Below are positions 30,879 to 54,700 of a stretch of DNA of 64,000 nt, one piece after another. Made by a program: the position numbers and the translations under genes. The notes below the pieces were generated by a model that was not told where the DNA came from, did no database searches, and saw only the letters and a program-made list of their open reading frames with translations. Position 1 is the stretch's first letter; every line of letters begins with the position of its first letter. Source of the DNA: Owenia fusiformis (lineage: Eukaryota > Annelida > Polychaeta > Sabellida > Oweniidae); contig CAIIXF020000003.1 in assembly GCA_903813345.2 (NCBI GenBank), positions 22,831,248-22,895,247 of the forward strand, in the 5' to 3' direction.

Positions 30879-33800
30879 ATGATGAAGCACGTGTTCGTTC
30901 AAACACTTGTGTTGAACTGTTTAATACTGAGGTTTGTGATTGGTCAATCAAGAAGCGGTGATCCATGTCGCTATGACGACAGCGGCGGGAGAATCACAGT
31001 TGATTGCTCCAAGGCGGGTCTGACGTCATTCCCTTCTCATATTCCGGACAACACTTATATTCTGAACCTGGACTTTAACAACATAGGAACGCTAAATAAC
31101 AATACGTTTTTAGGGTATCCCCATTTACGAAGCGTGTCCATACGGAACAATATACTTGACAATATTCAACCTGATGCCTTTAGAGGCCTTGGGATGCTGA
31201 GAGAAATTGATCTTTCAAATAATAAACTATTTTACATTGACAGAGAGGCCTTGAATGTTTTTGCAGTCTTGGAAATTTTCAGAATCGACAATAACCTGTT
31301 TTCAGAAGACACATTTTCATACTTTTTAAGTGGCCTTGGTGATATATCGGTTGTCCGAAAGCTGTTCGCAAGGGATATGAAATCTTGGAGAAATTTGAAA
31401 GATGATACATTCGGAAGCATTCCCTCTCTTGAAGTCCTTGACATATCAGGGAGTGGCTTTTCCAGTATTCCCGATTTGACGTTCGTTGGTCTTGAGAGTT
31501 TAGAAGAACTTTATATTGAAAACTGTCCAAAATTAAAGAATTTAGGCCCCAAGGCTTTAATAGGTCTGACCAACCTGAATATTCTGTCACTGAAAGGCAA
31601 CAAGATAAGAAATATCGGAAAATATTTCCAACAAGCCGCAGAGAGTTTAAACCAACTGACTACAATAGACTTGTCAAATAACGAAATCAGCCGAATTTTG
31701 GTACATGCCTTCTTTCCGATGCCTTCCGTACAATTCTTAGACCTGAGTGGTAACAGTCTACGGGAAATCAACTCCTTTACTTTTGCAGGTCTCACTCAAC
31801 TGATATATCTGGATTTGAGTAATAACAGTAGATTGGAAAAGCTATCGGAGCGAGCATTTGCAGGATTATTATCCCTCCAAGAACTTAAACTGTCTAACTC
31901 TGATATATCGTCTATTACCACCAACCAAACATTTGATGGCCTCGATAAACTGGAGACGCTTAATATGGAGAGTAACCCATTAAATGAGCTTGCAGATGGC
32001 GTGTTCCAGCCGTTGACAAGGATAAGAAGCATAATTCTGACTGGCTGTAGACTTTCTGTATTAAAGTGTTGCTTTCAGAACATCTCAGTGGAAGAAGTTC
32101 ACTTGGAGAAGAATACACTAAAGGAGATACACCACGATGCCTTGAAGAACACCTCGAGAATGAGGATGTTGATGTTGACGGATAATCAGATACGTAGAGT
32201 ACCAGAAGCTGTCCGCTTAAACACTCATCTAGAAACACTGGATCTCTCAGAGAACTATATTCAGACATTAACTCAAGAGGACATCGACTATTTCAAAGGT
32301 TTGGATCAGCTTAACCTGGCAAATAACCCATACCATTGTTTCCCCTCAATTGGACTGGTAGAGCTTTCCAAGATGGCTGAATCAGACAACCGACCTTATA
32401 TCCAACAATGGCCTAGCGAATATCCATGTATCACACCTGACCGATGGCATGGGGTACCCCTGAAGGATTATATTTTTGATGAAGTACTTGGAGATGGATA
32501 TGTATTTCCATCTGATGGAGAAAACGCCTCGACTACAACAAAGTTCACATTACCTTCCACTGTTACAACTACCACTACTACAACCACAACGACTACAACA
32601 ACCACAACGCCTCCCCCGACTACAACAACAGTAAAACTACCCCCAATTAGACCCAAAGATCGTCCGAAAAGGCCAAAACCAACTCGTAAATTAATAACCG
32701 TGAATCCCAGAAGAAGAAAGCCCAAAATAAAACCCAGTCCAGCTCCAAATACAAGGCGTCCTGGTGTACCAAGACTATCTGAAATTTTGAGCATTTTAAG
32801 AGCCCAACAGCAAAATCGAAGTAAATCTACAGTTGCTCCTATAGTGGAATTAACAAAGTCAACACAGGCCCCTACTACGATAGAAATACCTGGAGGTACC
32901 GACGCATCCTCTGACTCGGATTTATTGAAGGCTGCTGCTCCTGGGAGAATCATTTCAGGACCTCGACAAAGACCAGACAATGTTGAAACAACGAGTATTC
33001 CTACAGATAAAATAACAAAGGTGACCGAAACAAGCTCTATCGGGGCTGAAGAAACTGGTGATTATGATTATGACGACTATTCAAGCTTGGTTCACTCCAC
33101 CGGTACAACTCCCGCCTCTTCAACTGATCAATTGTCGACACTTCTAGTCACAACCACCGCAGCAACAGTCACCATTGCGTATATGACTAGCGCAAGCAGT
33201 GCCACAATGACAACTACACAAAACATGGCCGAAGAATCGTCAGATGAAAAAGAATCTGGCGAAGATGAGGACGATATGGAGGAACAATCAAAGGAGACAA
33301 CACAAACGTCAACTATGCATGTGACTTCGACTACTGCCAAACCAGCTATATTCGTATCTTCAACAGAACGTGGACCAACTACTGAAACTGACACAATGAC
33401 AGATCATACGACTGAAAGTATGAAAATGCCACAAGAAACAACTGAGATGGTAAAGGAAGATATGGAAACATCTCTTCCAACACAGTCTACGGTGTTAGTA
33501 AGATCAGAATCAGCAACTACGTTATCTATGTCAACGACTACAGAAAAAGACGAACTGGAAGGTGAAAAGGACGAGGGTGAAGAAGATATGGATGGTGGAA
33601 TACCAGTCATGGACGGTGAGGAGACAAGCGAACCGATGACCACAGTAGGTGATAAAGATGATACAGAGCCAGGAAAAACTGATGAAATTGAACAAACTGA
33701 ACAAAACCCGCAGATTGAAAATTCAGAAGCTGACGAAATAGATCTGGCAGGTGATAACTCTGATGAAAGTCAGGTCGAAGACAACAAAGACTCCCCAGAC

Positions 33801-35939
33801 ATAGATGATGATGTAGACACTGATGCCGAGATAACAGACTCTGAATCAGCCGAAGCTGGCGGCCAACCTGATGAAGAAATCTCAAAAACGAGAGAAGATA
33901 AAAAAGACACAAGTGATGAAGATACAGAAGAAGGGGAAAAGGAAATAGACGATGAGAATAAAGAAGATATGCAAGAGGGAGAAGGATTAGAAACAAATGA
34001 TGAGAGTAAGGAAGACATGCGAGAAGAAGAGGGAATAGATGCAAACGATGAGAATAAAGAAGATATGCAAGAAAGAGAAGAAGGAGTAGAAACCAATGAT
34101 GAGAATGAGGAAGATATGCAAGATGAAGAAGAAGGAATACAAACAAATGATGAGATTAAGGGAGATGTGCAAAAGGGAGGAGAAATTGACACAAATGATG
34201 AGAATATTGAAGATATGGAAAAGGGAGAAGGAATAGAAACTAATGATGAGAATAAGGGGGATGTGAAACCAGAAAGTGACGGTAAAATAGATCAAGGTGA
34301 AGAACAAGTAGAAGGGGAAGTGGAAATTGAAGGATACAAGGATGAAGCGAAACAAACAGATTTTGTATCCACGACATTAGGAATTGGGATAAGTACAACA
34401 AACAGTTACATGACTGTAACAATAGCTGAACAAAACACAACATCAGTCGACGAAGACAGTGCTTTAGCTTTTATTGAAGAGACCCACTCATCATGGGCAT
34501 CGAGCAATACTGTGCTTATAGAGATAATCGTGATTGGAGGGGCTGTAATGATTTTCATCTTGGTCGTTGTGGCCTACTTTGTACGATACAAGAGGCGACG
34601 GCAGAGTGCCAGTGAGGCGGATTCAGAGCTTGGAGGGCCGAAGGACACCAAGGAGATGACGGATACTGCCGACAGTACAACTGAGGGGATGCCAGCAGTT
34701 TTCCAATCTCATACTCGATGGTCTAAGTTTGGAAAGAAAGGTTGTGGCTCCATTAATTTCTAGTGGTAACAATTCTTCTCGTCGGGTTTCCATGGAAAAC
34801 TCCAATGCATGCTTTTCCTGCTTTTTTAACTGATGTCATGGTTTGGGTTATCGGCGGTTTCGTTTGCCTTATAACTGACTGTTAGATGTTTCCTGTTCTT
34901 TCCGTATTTTATTTTGCTTTTTAGTCTCCTTTTTGGCACTTTCGATTTGTGGTACCACTTGTTTGACAGGTATACTAGATTAGTATCTAGCGTTACCCTA
35001 TGTTTTGATTATTGTAAAATATACTGGGCCTACTTTTGCTTTCAGTGTCCGGGCTCTATAAAAGAGCCCGGGCACTGTTAAATAATTATGCTGTCAACTT
35101 TGTTTAAGTCATATTTTCCTAATTTCATTACAAAATACTGTTCAATGAAGTATTATTTTATTATGTTTTGTTCTCATTATTCCATGATATGCCTATTTTA
35201 AAAGGTACAACATTTTTATATTGATTTAGGATAATCTTCTTTTTAACTGGTTATCTGGCTGAAGTTTGATTTGCCTCTCTCGATTCTTATGAACTATTTG
35301 GACATTTCTGAATCATTTTCATTTAACTTCTTTATTTCAGAAGGTATTTCAGATCTTTTTCCAGAAATTAGGATTGTAAGGGAAATAGTGGCATGCTTCT
35401 TGAAAACGGGTGGCTTACAACATTTTGTTTTCTCTATCCCCTTTCCGTTCCTAAAACACTTGACATCGTGAATAAAATTGCTCATTAGTCATTTTTAAAA
35501 CCTGCCCTGAGGATAATCTAGACATTTAATTGACATCAACGAGTCCACATCTGCGAACCTGATTCAATGTTTCACATACATCCCATGACATGTTCATGTT
35601 CTTTCATTGTCACCTAAGGGCTCAAACGCAAATCATATTTTTCATCATTTTATCATCCAGTCATATTCATCCGAATCAAAATATAATATTTTCCATTGTC
35701 TTGTAGGCAGTATCGACTCCCAGACAACAACAAGTGATTATATTTCCCGCAGTGACTCAAGTGGACCTCCGAGTCCATCAATGGTAGTCTCTATGTCGCC
35801 AGATGGCACTTTATCTGGCGCAGACGACAGTTTCACCGGAAATACGTCACGCTCTGATGCTTATTCAGCACAAATTTACGATGAGCCTGTATTTACTGAA
35901 ACCGACGCTGATGATGAAGATGACGACGAAAGGATGTGA
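30879..35939 (+). CDS. Leucine-rich-repeat single-pass membrane protein with Thr-rich and acidic stalk
   Basis: Exon 1 (30879-34740) and exon 2 (35707-35939) join as G|GC for 1364 residues. A signal peptide (residues 1-22) is followed by an N-cap with DPC and DC, then about 17 leucine-rich repeats of the LxxLxLxxNxL type to about residue 480, and a C-cap around NPYHCFP and YPCITPDRW. The stalk begins with a run of 17 Thr and a Pro/Lys/Arg-rich patch, becomes Ser/Thr-rich (likely O-glycosylated), and from about 880 to 1170 is highly acidic, with 16-18-residue repeats like DENKEDMQEGEGIETN. A transmembrane helix lies at about 1211-1235, followed by RYKRRR and a short cytoplasmic tail ending in acidic residues. 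It is probably a cell-surface adhesion or receptor protein; the ligand is unknown. If the intron is retained, the protein ends nine codons past the junction region as GCGSINF. Confidence 0.88.
34741..35706. other. Intron of the leucine-rich-repeat gene
   Basis: The donor is AAAG|GTTGTG, a weak match, and the acceptor is TTGTCTTGTAG|GC. A 15-base stem (CAGTGTCCGGGCTCT with AGAGCCCGGGCACTG, one mismatch) folds at 35043-35078. Confidence 0.6.
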
Positions 35940-36603
35940 TTCCCACGACTTTGTTACTTACAAATTATGAGCCTAGCTGGTGCCTAGTTAGTGCTAGTTA
36001 ACCGCATACAAATAGCCTACTGTCCTGCTCGCATTTTCAGTTGAGATATAGAACTTAGGTCTAAATTAATGTGTCTAGATAAGAACTGATATTCTAAAAA
36101 CGATATAATCCAGTACGTTTTTGGTTGTATTGGGCTACTGTGACTAGGAATGCTGATTGTAAAATAATGCATTTTATACTCGTTTTGTACATATTAATAA
36201 GGCTATGTAAATTAGGCATTTCAGACGCTTTAAAAAATTGGTGTTAGTAAGTTTTTAAAAAAATTTAAAGTACAGCCTCTAACTCGAGTCTTAAAATGCG
36301 CCATAAGTAGATTCACGATAACCAATAAGCACCATCAATATACTTTGATAAATCGTTCCTGTCTGTAAATATTAATTTGGACTATTGATGAAAATTAAAT
36401 AATGTTTCTCTAATGTTGGGGTATATTTAGACTCGGAGTTGGAGACTGGACCTTTCGACTGGATGTTTTCCTATTTTGTCATTATTTTACTGACTAACTT
36501 ATCTCGCATAATTTTCCACCGTTATATAACAGCATACGTATACAGGTATATAGATATCCAGATTCTAAATGTACAGGATCATAAACTTTGTTAGCCTATA
36601 CTG
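35940..36603. other. 3' UTR and spacer
   Basis: No gene seen. ATTAAA occurs near 36394 and could end the leucine-rich-repeat transcript. Confidence 0.4.
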
Positions 36604-37162
36604 CAGGGTGGGCCAAAAACGTCCATGCTTTTTACTTCGATACAACTTCTCAAAAAATGCATGGATTTCGATATAATGTTCGTAGGGGATGTAGGAATCG
36701 GCTCGGCAAGGTGTGTCCGATTCCAGCCAATCCGAATAAAGTATTTGCATAATGAACAGTGTGTGAAATATCAATAACGCATTTGTTGCGTAAGCGATCG
36801 AGATTGAAATTGAGTTATCCAATACTTGACACTTGCAAAAAGTGTCATTGAAAATATGTTCTTTTAGTGATTTTGTATCTTTTATGTGATTTTATAGAAA
36901 ATATTTTGCAATGTGTGAAAATAATTTAAGCCCAACACTCAATGCATTGTGGCTGCTTCATTCCACTCAGATGTTGTTTCCTAAACTTTACATTCCACGT
37001 GCGCGTCATGCAAAGATTTGGAAACAACATCCTCGTGGAATGGTTCAGCTCACAATGTACTGAGTCCAAGATTTAAATCCTTAAATTTCTCAGTCTGTTG
37101 GAAAAGCACATAGGCTTAGGGTGGGTTCAGTTAAAATATATGGACGCTTTTGCCCCACCGTG
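36604..37162. mobile_element. MITE family M1, copy A (complete)
   Basis: CAGGGTGGGCCAAAAACGTC at the left matches the inverse of GGACGCTTTTGCCCCACCGTG at the right. Inside is a second fold around GGAAACAACATC and GATGTTGTTTCC, each next to ATTCCAC/GTGGAAT. Copies B and C lie inverted at 43493-43965 and 43973-44420. Confidence 0.75.
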
Positions 37163-38246
37163 ACCATTTCTACGTGTATATCATGCAGAGGTAATTTTCT
37201 CATGCTCAGACAAAGCGGAGATGTTTTTTTGCTGCAAAGAGTGTTGTTCTCTCAGTGAATAGATCATTTGTTCTTAAGCACGTATATTGGGAAATCTGAT
37301 ATCACGAAATATGTGCAAGTCGAATGGACGTGAACCTATTCATAGAAAAGTGAGTTAATAGAGGCGAAAGTATCCATGTTGAAATATGGGCAACCTCTCC
37401 TCGTTTTCAGTTGATCCTCAAAGATTAATAGCGATATCTGGAATATTCCATAGTGATTTGAAAACAAAACTCTACACATCAACGCCACAAGTTTTAGTGT
37501 AGTTTTAGTAAGTATTTTGTCACACTGTTTATTAAATTATATAAATATAAGATACATAAAGTCCGGCATGATATCTTAAAAGTACATCTTAAAATATAAA
37601 CATTGATGATGTCACTGATCAAACGTGAATTCGATCAAACATTTCTATCAGCTGTGGAGTAGTGCCATATAATGCTGAAAATCTGAGGAACAGAAACGGA
37701 AGTGACGTCATTTTCCGCGAAGACAATTATAAATTCAAATATATCAATGGGTAAGGGAATAATTGAGTATGGGCAAACTAGTCTGAATATATGTAATTTT
37801 TAAAATCATTTTATTTCGCAAAGATGGTATGTGATTAATAGTTGATTAGTAATGTTTGTATACGAAATGTAAATGGATCTTCATTATAAATTATAAACCC
37901 TAACCCTAGGGTTTACAGTACATTTTATGAGTGTAGCTGCGTTAAGTAATGGTAATTATATAGCATGACAGTAGTATGTTATTTCAATTAACTATAAATG
38001 TATATAATCTAAAATAAATTAATTGATCAGATTTTCGTTTTAGTTTATTTTTGCCTAGAAACGCAGATATTTTGGGCATATAGTTATCGAGCCCCACTTT
38101 ACTGTTTGATTGCTAAAAAGGCACCCACAGTTTGCTTGAAACCCAAATTAAGACAGTCATAGATAATTAAACATTTAGTGATTATAACCAATTTGTTGAC
38201 TCCTGTAATGCAAATGAGTCCAACACGCTCTATTGTATTGACGATT
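37163..38246. other. Spacer between the LRR and cyclase genes
   Basis: No gene recognised. ACCCTAACCCTAGGGTTTA near 37897-37916 is a small palindrome that looks like two telomere-type repeats, probably by chance. Confidence 0.5.
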
Positions 38247-38252
38247 TTTATT
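38247..38252 (-). terminator. Poly(A) signal for the NIT guanylate cyclase gene
   Basis: AATAAA on the minus strand, about 26 bases beyond the stop at 38278. Confidence 0.4.
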
Positions 38253-38277
38253 AATATACGATCATGCTTCTTCTCTC

Positions 38278-47247
<8,970 letters not shown>

Positions 47248-48713
47248 GCTGACATCAGATGTTTGTTTAGTTCTACGGCCCTCTCTTATTTAGTTTTATA
47301 TATATAAAAATATTTATTTATACATAGTATGCAACTCTCTTATTTATTTATTTACTTACTAGCGCTTCACCTGGTACTGCGAAAGTAAAACACACTGATA
47401 CTAATATGCTCAGCTTCTTCATTAACACTCGATTTCAAGCTACTATGACATGTTCTGTTGTCTGTCATAGACTTCATAAATGTGAAAATATATTAAGCAT
47501 TTCTCTTAGATAGTTCTTGACTAATAACTAATCAACGGGTAATCTAACCAAGACCGTTTAAACGGTAATACGTATTAGTGTAACGGATAGGCTATCATTA
47601 TGGTGATATAATACAGGCGCGTTTATACACGTGTTAAAGCAGAATATCAGTCGTCAAAAAGTTAGGCCTATATAACGCACGTAATATTATTTAAAGCTTG
47701 TATAAGCGAATGCAACTTTCGGTTGTCGGCTACCGGATTAACCTACTGTTTTATGGGCAACTCATTTAAATACGAACCAAAAGTACCCAAGTATTTCATT
47801 CACAGATACTATTCAGATAGCGAACAGAGTCCATGTAAATAAATGACAATAATTGTAAAGATGGGAAACATGGCTGAGAATGAAATTGATGCAGTCATCA
47901 CTGGTTTTGTGCTACGATCTACGATTTATTTGTTTATTGCGTTTTTTATGCGCCATGTATAAATCTATTACTCTGGCTAATAAAGAGGCGAAGGCAGCAT
48001 GTACATCTTAGGTTCCGTGGGAACTTTTTTAGAATATTCATGTCCAGTTTTGTTTTTTGGCCGTAGCAGGATTTTCCTGTTCTTTCTGATATTCATCCAT
48101 ATTTACATTTGATTGAATCTGTGGTTAAACACACGAAAACAGACCTTATATTCTTTCAAGAAACATTCTACACAGACAAGTGATAATGATATAAAAATAT
48201 ATTTTCAGATTTTAAAATGATAAATGAACAAATCCAAAACATAGAGACTGATAGAGGAGTAGCAATATTGAAGTGATGTGGATATTGGCAAACGCATGCA
48301 AGAAATTATAATTTGATGAAAAACAACATGCTCGTAACACACCAGAGAAATGTGTTAATTATAATCAACGCAAAAAGGGAAGTAATTATACCACCAACTT
48401 CCCGTGATAAATTAAAAATGAGCAAGTTTCTTATGAAAACGCGAGCAATAGAGAGAAAAGAAGGGTTGTCTTAAACTTAAATTGTATGCTATTTATGGAG
48501 ATTTGGAATATGGAAACATCAAAATCAATAGATGGGATGTATCTAACCAACTTATCCAAAAAATCTCTTAAAATTCTTCTTAAACTTAAAAAAATATATA
48601 TTCTAGAAAAATTCTCATTTAGCGTGGATTAAAATATCAATTAAATATAAAAATGATAATGATTCTTGTTATAATTAATATATAATCAATTGAATGAAAC
48701 AATAAATCGATTT
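47248..48713. other. Spacer between cyclase promoter side and SPIDR 3' end
   Basis: No gene recognised. The first 700 bases should hold the cyclase promoter (transcribed leftward) and 5' UTR; no strong TATA box was identified. Confidence 0.5.
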
Positions 48714-51700
48714 TTAGTTATTTATTTTTAAACATATTTCTTCCAAACTCAAACAAGGTCTAATTTCATGTAAAGTCTCTTTTGTTATACAAGATATCGG
48801 CCCAATGGGTCTCTTTAGTACACAATCCAGATCATAGCCCTGAAAACATATTCAAAAACAATTTTACATGGCTTTAGCAAAATCTATTTGGTCGACTATC
48901 TCCAATTACTTCAAGTTTAGTATGATTTGGTAATTGGTATATACTTGATCATTAGATGTACTGTATATAATAACCCAGATGCGAGTAGAAATAATCTTGA
49001 TTTACGTCATTAAAAATTCAAAATTAAGTCAAAGTAATATCATATTTGAAATCTACATGTAAAATTACATCTAGAAATGTGGTTTTAAAAAGTGTTTATC
49101 AACTTTGAAAAATTAATTTTCTTTGAAAATGTGACTTCTAGCTCGGGGAGATTCCCCATAGACCCCATGCTATAAAATCACAAAAAATGAAATATCTTTT
49201 CTTTTAGTGGACAGATAATATTTTGCTTTACTGGACATATTTTCATTAGTATAAGTATCAGACACATAAGGGTTATATGAAAATTGAGCCACTTAAATTG
49301 ATAATATTCAAGTTTAAGGGAACTTTCTTATATACCTGCCATGTTAATTGACCCGAATCAGCCACCTGGTGGTGAAACTGGTAACTACCTACTCGCATTT
49401 GGGTAATTGCAATGTGTGAAATTGTAGTGTTTGACCTGTTCGTGATTTGTGCCTTTTTCAGTTTGCTCTATTTGGGTCTCAAAGTGCAAATAATTGGATT
49501 ATTTTAAACTTTTTTTAAGTTTATGAGATTAACACTTTCGAAAGTGTAGTTCCAAAGTTTAGTATCTATTAAAATAGAGTAATAGCTTGTGTGACCTAGA
49601 TGAATTTTGATTTTGACAATTTTCAAAGTATTTTTAAACCTTCATTTGAAAAGATGAATTTTTGACCTTTCAAAGAGCACTGAAACTCAACTCCTTGTAA
49701 TGTCCCTGCGCAGGTAGTTTGATTTCAAAGTGGACAGTCCGAAACGATTCAAAAATGACATTTTTTTATCTAATTGTACCGTCAGTATCTAATAATATGG
49801 ATAAAATCTCTTTAGGCATGAAAAGATTTGCTGACCATCAAAATTATATCCTTCCACTATAAACCTTTAATTGTATTTCATGTTAGTGGCAGGATATAAT
49901 TCTAACAGTCAACCTTAGGAGAGGTAAATAATTATGACTGTATACCTCTTCATCTGCACTGTCAGTTGGAAGCAAGTTCTCTATGGTTGACTGGAGTAGC
50001 TGCAAATACAGTATAAGAAACATTAGGATCTCATCTTCTTTTCCAATTAATTTTACATTTGAAATTGAATATTTATCCTACAGGCCCATAGCCAGGGGGG
50101 GTTCGCAGTGTTCGGGCCTTGGCAAATCCTGGCTACGGGCCTGTCCTATATATAGATTATCAAAGATGCATTATCTTAAACATGTGATTAACCCCTATTT
50201 GACCAGATCTCATGCGTCATCCTTATTCACCTTCACTCGATGCTTATTGCATATGCTCTTTTTTCTAAATTCAAAGAGGTTTAACATTCAAATGCCACAA
50301 CAAGCACATTGTAAAAACTTGATAATGTGCAGTAATGTTGTCAATGTAAAATGTTAAGGAAATGTAGAAATTGAACAGTCTCATCTGTTTGGTGGTCAAT
50401 ATGTGTGAATTATGTTTAATCATAATACTCAGAGCAGCTGGAACAGTTTTCAATGTGCCATTTTTAGCAAAAACAAATGCCGGAAGAGGGAATAATAAGC
50501 CAGGTTTAATAATGAAACCATTGTACTTTGAATGGATGACAGTTTTGATGATATCATGTAATGAAGGGGGTCTAAGGCTTACTAAAAATTGATTTCACAA
50601 AAATTGATGTGGGCCCTGTAGTCCCCATAAAACAAGACTGCCATCTTTATATCAGCAAAGCACATATTCATTCATAGCAAGATGTACATGTATATGTGTG
50701 ATGTTAGGTTACAACCAGTTTAGTTTTTAACATATAACGAAACATTAACTCGACAAAATGACACCACTGGTAAGTTATTGCAAATGGTTACAAAAGTGTT
50801 ACAGTTGTCACTTCTTAGTGGTGACATAATAATAGGAATCCTAATGTTGAATACTTTATTTGTAAGTACCTGTATCAGTGTTCTCCACATGATTTTTTCT
50901 CAAAAGGGTGCAAAATTTTCATTTTCACAATTTAGATAGAAATTGGTCAAAATATGCCAATTTTTCATGATTTTTTTCTCAAGTGGGTTCAAAATTCTCT
51001 TTTTTACAATTTAGACCGAAATTGGTCAAAATATGCCAATTGTTCATGATTTCCAAATTGGTGCAAATGACTTCTCAAGTGGGTGCTAGCCTGTTTTTCA
51101 AATCCCTCGTGAGTGCTGCACCCACATGCTTTAAAGCAATGCTGGGGAAATCACTGTGTATGTATCAATAACAAACCTGCACTTTCACAATATCAGCCAT
51201 TTTTGTTTGTACCAGAACATCTAACCTCATCCTGGTCACTGGGTGTAGCACAAAACATTTGCACTCCAGGCAGAACAGCTCTCTGTAAGATATCATAAAA
51301 TTGTGAAATAAATCTAGAGCATAGCTCATGGTCAATTCGGCTTACCTGACTGTGTAAATAAATGGAGATTTCTCCGAGATGAGGAATTTCTTAAGAGTAT
51401 ATAATTATAATGAGACACATAAGAACATGTATTGCACCTAAAATGATTAAAATAGATTCATATGGGACAGTTATATGTGTTGTAACAGTTGTTGATTCTA
51501 CGAGCAGTAGACTGAAGAAATAATATAAACAAACCTCAGATATACTACTAAACTTTGGTATCATTTGCAATTCATATCTGTTATATATCTATAACATTAG
51601 ATGTTGTACCAGATATGTATTTAACACAACAATGGACTGCAGTCTATAATTGTTCCCATCTCCTGGTTAAATGATTATATTACCTGGTATTCTGTTTTGC

Positions 51701-54700
51701 TTGGAGTCTCTCATTGCCACATTGGTCACATACTGGCCAGGCATAGGCTGTACTTTCATCTATACCTGTTATTACTCCTATAGAAGAACAAATGATAGAT
51801 TTATGAAACGAATATTCCTTCATTGTTCTGTATTGTATTGTATTACATGTTAGAAGATTCAATATCCAGAGGTTTTCTGTATATGTAATATGTCTAATAT
51901 GCCTTTGAGAGTGAGGACTTTAGAAACATTGTAAATAAGGCATTAACATGCAAAATGTCACCACCTGCCATTTGTTACAGATGCCAACTGCCAACCATCA
52001 AATGCCATCCATAAAAAATTGGAAAATATGTGGTGATGACATAATTATGTTTGTGGGATGGTGTCCAAAGGCAACGGTTGCTGAAGTGAAATTTATGAGA
52101 GGAGGGGATAAATAACAATTTTATTCATGGAAAACGTTTTTTAAAACCATTCAAGTGAAAAGCAAATCAACATTTTCAAGTTTTGCTATATGGGGAGTGA
52201 AGGGGTAAAACCATAAAGTAATGAATTTTGTTTTTTCAAAACTGTCAACATTTGGATACAACCCCTTATAGCATTCCCTTGATAGTGTTATTGTGCTACG
52301 TACCACAGACTGAAACAATACTATGTTTCTTGGAATTCAGGGAAACTTCTGGAATGTTCATCTTGGTTTGTAGCAACTTTTCCCTGGTGGATTTAGGGAC
52401 TATGTTACCACTGTAGAGCCTTGTGTACTCATCACAGCATACATTTCCTGCAGATAGAAAACAAGGCATCAACATGCAAAATAACACCACGTGCCATTTG
52501 TTAGAGACACCGAATGCTGACCACCAAACACCCAAAAGTTGGAGACCATAACAATATGTCACCAATCTTGGTGGTGACAAAACAAGATACAGTAAAACCT
52601 TATTTTTAATTTAAAATATGACTGTTTACTGTACAAACCAAGAGGTGTTTACATTTTAAGGTTATTTCAACATGGGAGCAAAAGGGAAGAAAAAAACATG
52701 ACCAAAAAGTGTGTAAATTGGGACATGATGAGATTAGCCAGATGAACCAATTTTATTTTTTTTAGATGGTTATAGGTGCACAGAAACTTCCAAACAAGGG
52801 TATACATATGAAACAAATAGATTAAGTCTTGCATCAAATCTGCCTTTTCCATTGTAAATACACTCAACAAGAGAGAGAACAGAGGGGCAACATGGGGGCT
52901 TGAGGCAAGACTTATAAATCAAACTGGTGTGTGAATTGTGAAAGCTGTATCCATGTACATGTAAATGACTAAACAAAAAATGAAGTATACAGAAAGATAC
53001 ATTATATACTAGAACTATTCCAATATTCTGTAATAACTAACAAAATGAAGTCACCTGAGTTGACTAGAAGGTCCTGTAGGTATAAACAATCTGTGCCCTC
53101 TTGTATCGCCATGGCAACTTGGTCATCTGTGACACATCTAGGCCCTACTGTAATATGTGGTATGTGACCACCAGATGTGGAGTCTGTGACATATAGGTGG
53201 ATGTTACCTTGTGATGCAACCTTGAAAAAAAATATCTTAAACATTTAACACTTTGTTGTCGTGGAAATCTGAGTACCACATATAGTCTCATGTTGATATA
53301 TTAAAGTGAGACCACACATATAGGTGGAAATTATTGAGTTATGCAATCTAAGAATAGAACATTACTAACATTACACTGCATTGTCATTCATTAAATATAT
53401 AAATATCATGCAATAATTGGATTTATGAAATTATAAACAGTTTGTTGAGGGGAGTAGTACATATGAAAGTATAGAACAAATGAAGTAAGAATGATCCATC
53501 CTCTGGACAAAGATCACATGACTGAAGGTCACGAGGTAACTGGGAATTCATTATTCCACTGAACTTCAAAGACAGGATGTTTCTAAGTAAGTAATGAGAC
53601 ATATCCCTTTAATTTGGCTAATTAACTTATCATTTAATTGTACTAATTAACTCCCTGATGGCAAACTGTTAGAATCAGAATATATCACAAATATATAACC
53701 ACAGGTATCCCCAGGATACTGGAGCTTCTCCACCTCTTTCACCTGAGTTTGTAGTTCTTTTGTAGTTTGTAAATCATAACTTATAAATTATATTACATAA
53801 TATGACGTAACAAAGGTTGTGATTGCGTAATAAAAATTACCTTGATGGTAATTAATTTGCATAAGGCAGTTATAAAAGCGGTTGGGAACAAACTCCCGGA
53901 CCGATATTAGTGCTCCTAACTGTTAATGATTGGGTTGAAGGAAGGGGTAAGGGTGGAAAGAAGTAAATGTAAATATATATCAGTTAATTAATCATGGTAT
54001 TTTATATGATAGTTTGATTGAACGTAAAATGGAAGTCCGGTGACTGTGTTCCAACAGTATGTAGCAAGAAGATATGGAACAGAGGGTATTATCCTTAGCA
54101 TGGTGTGAGATTAGGAAAGACAAGCATGCTATTGGTTGACAGTGACATGTGGGTGGAGCAATAACAGGCATGAAAAATAGCACAGAGTGTGTGGTATATT
54201 CCTCCCATAAATTTCCTAATGAAGCATTAGGGTTTATTTATATGATGAATATAAACCACAGAAAAGATAAGTTTTGTGTGTGAGATATATATATCATAAA
54301 ATCGTAACTTATAAATTATATCACATAATATTACATAATATGACGTAACAATGGTTGTGATTACCTAATAAAAATTACCTTGATGGTAATTAATTTGTAT
54401 AAGCCAGTTATAAAAACGGTTGGGAACAAACTCCCACTGAGTGCTTGCACGAAAGCCCCAATTATCATATTAAAGAGATATTTAATTATATCTCGTATGC
54501 AACTACTGAATCATGAACGATATAGTGTTATTATACTGATGTCATTACTTACATTTTTCCTACTGTAGATGGGTTTACAGTAAACACTACACCTTTGTGA
54601 TATATCTGGTTTCTGAAATACAATGTCATTTAACATTATACTATGGAAGATATGATGTGAAATACAATGTTATTTAACATTATACTAAGGAAGATATGAT

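Noticed and set aside
32468-34443. Several minus-strand frames opposite the LRR gene stalk (Val-, Ser- or Leu-rich)
   Set aside because: Shadows of the Thr, Glu and Asp codon repeats on the real strand.
37895-37917. Telomere-like repeat (CCCTAACCCTAGGG)
   Set aside because: Only two units in a palindrome; too short to indicate an interstitial telomere.
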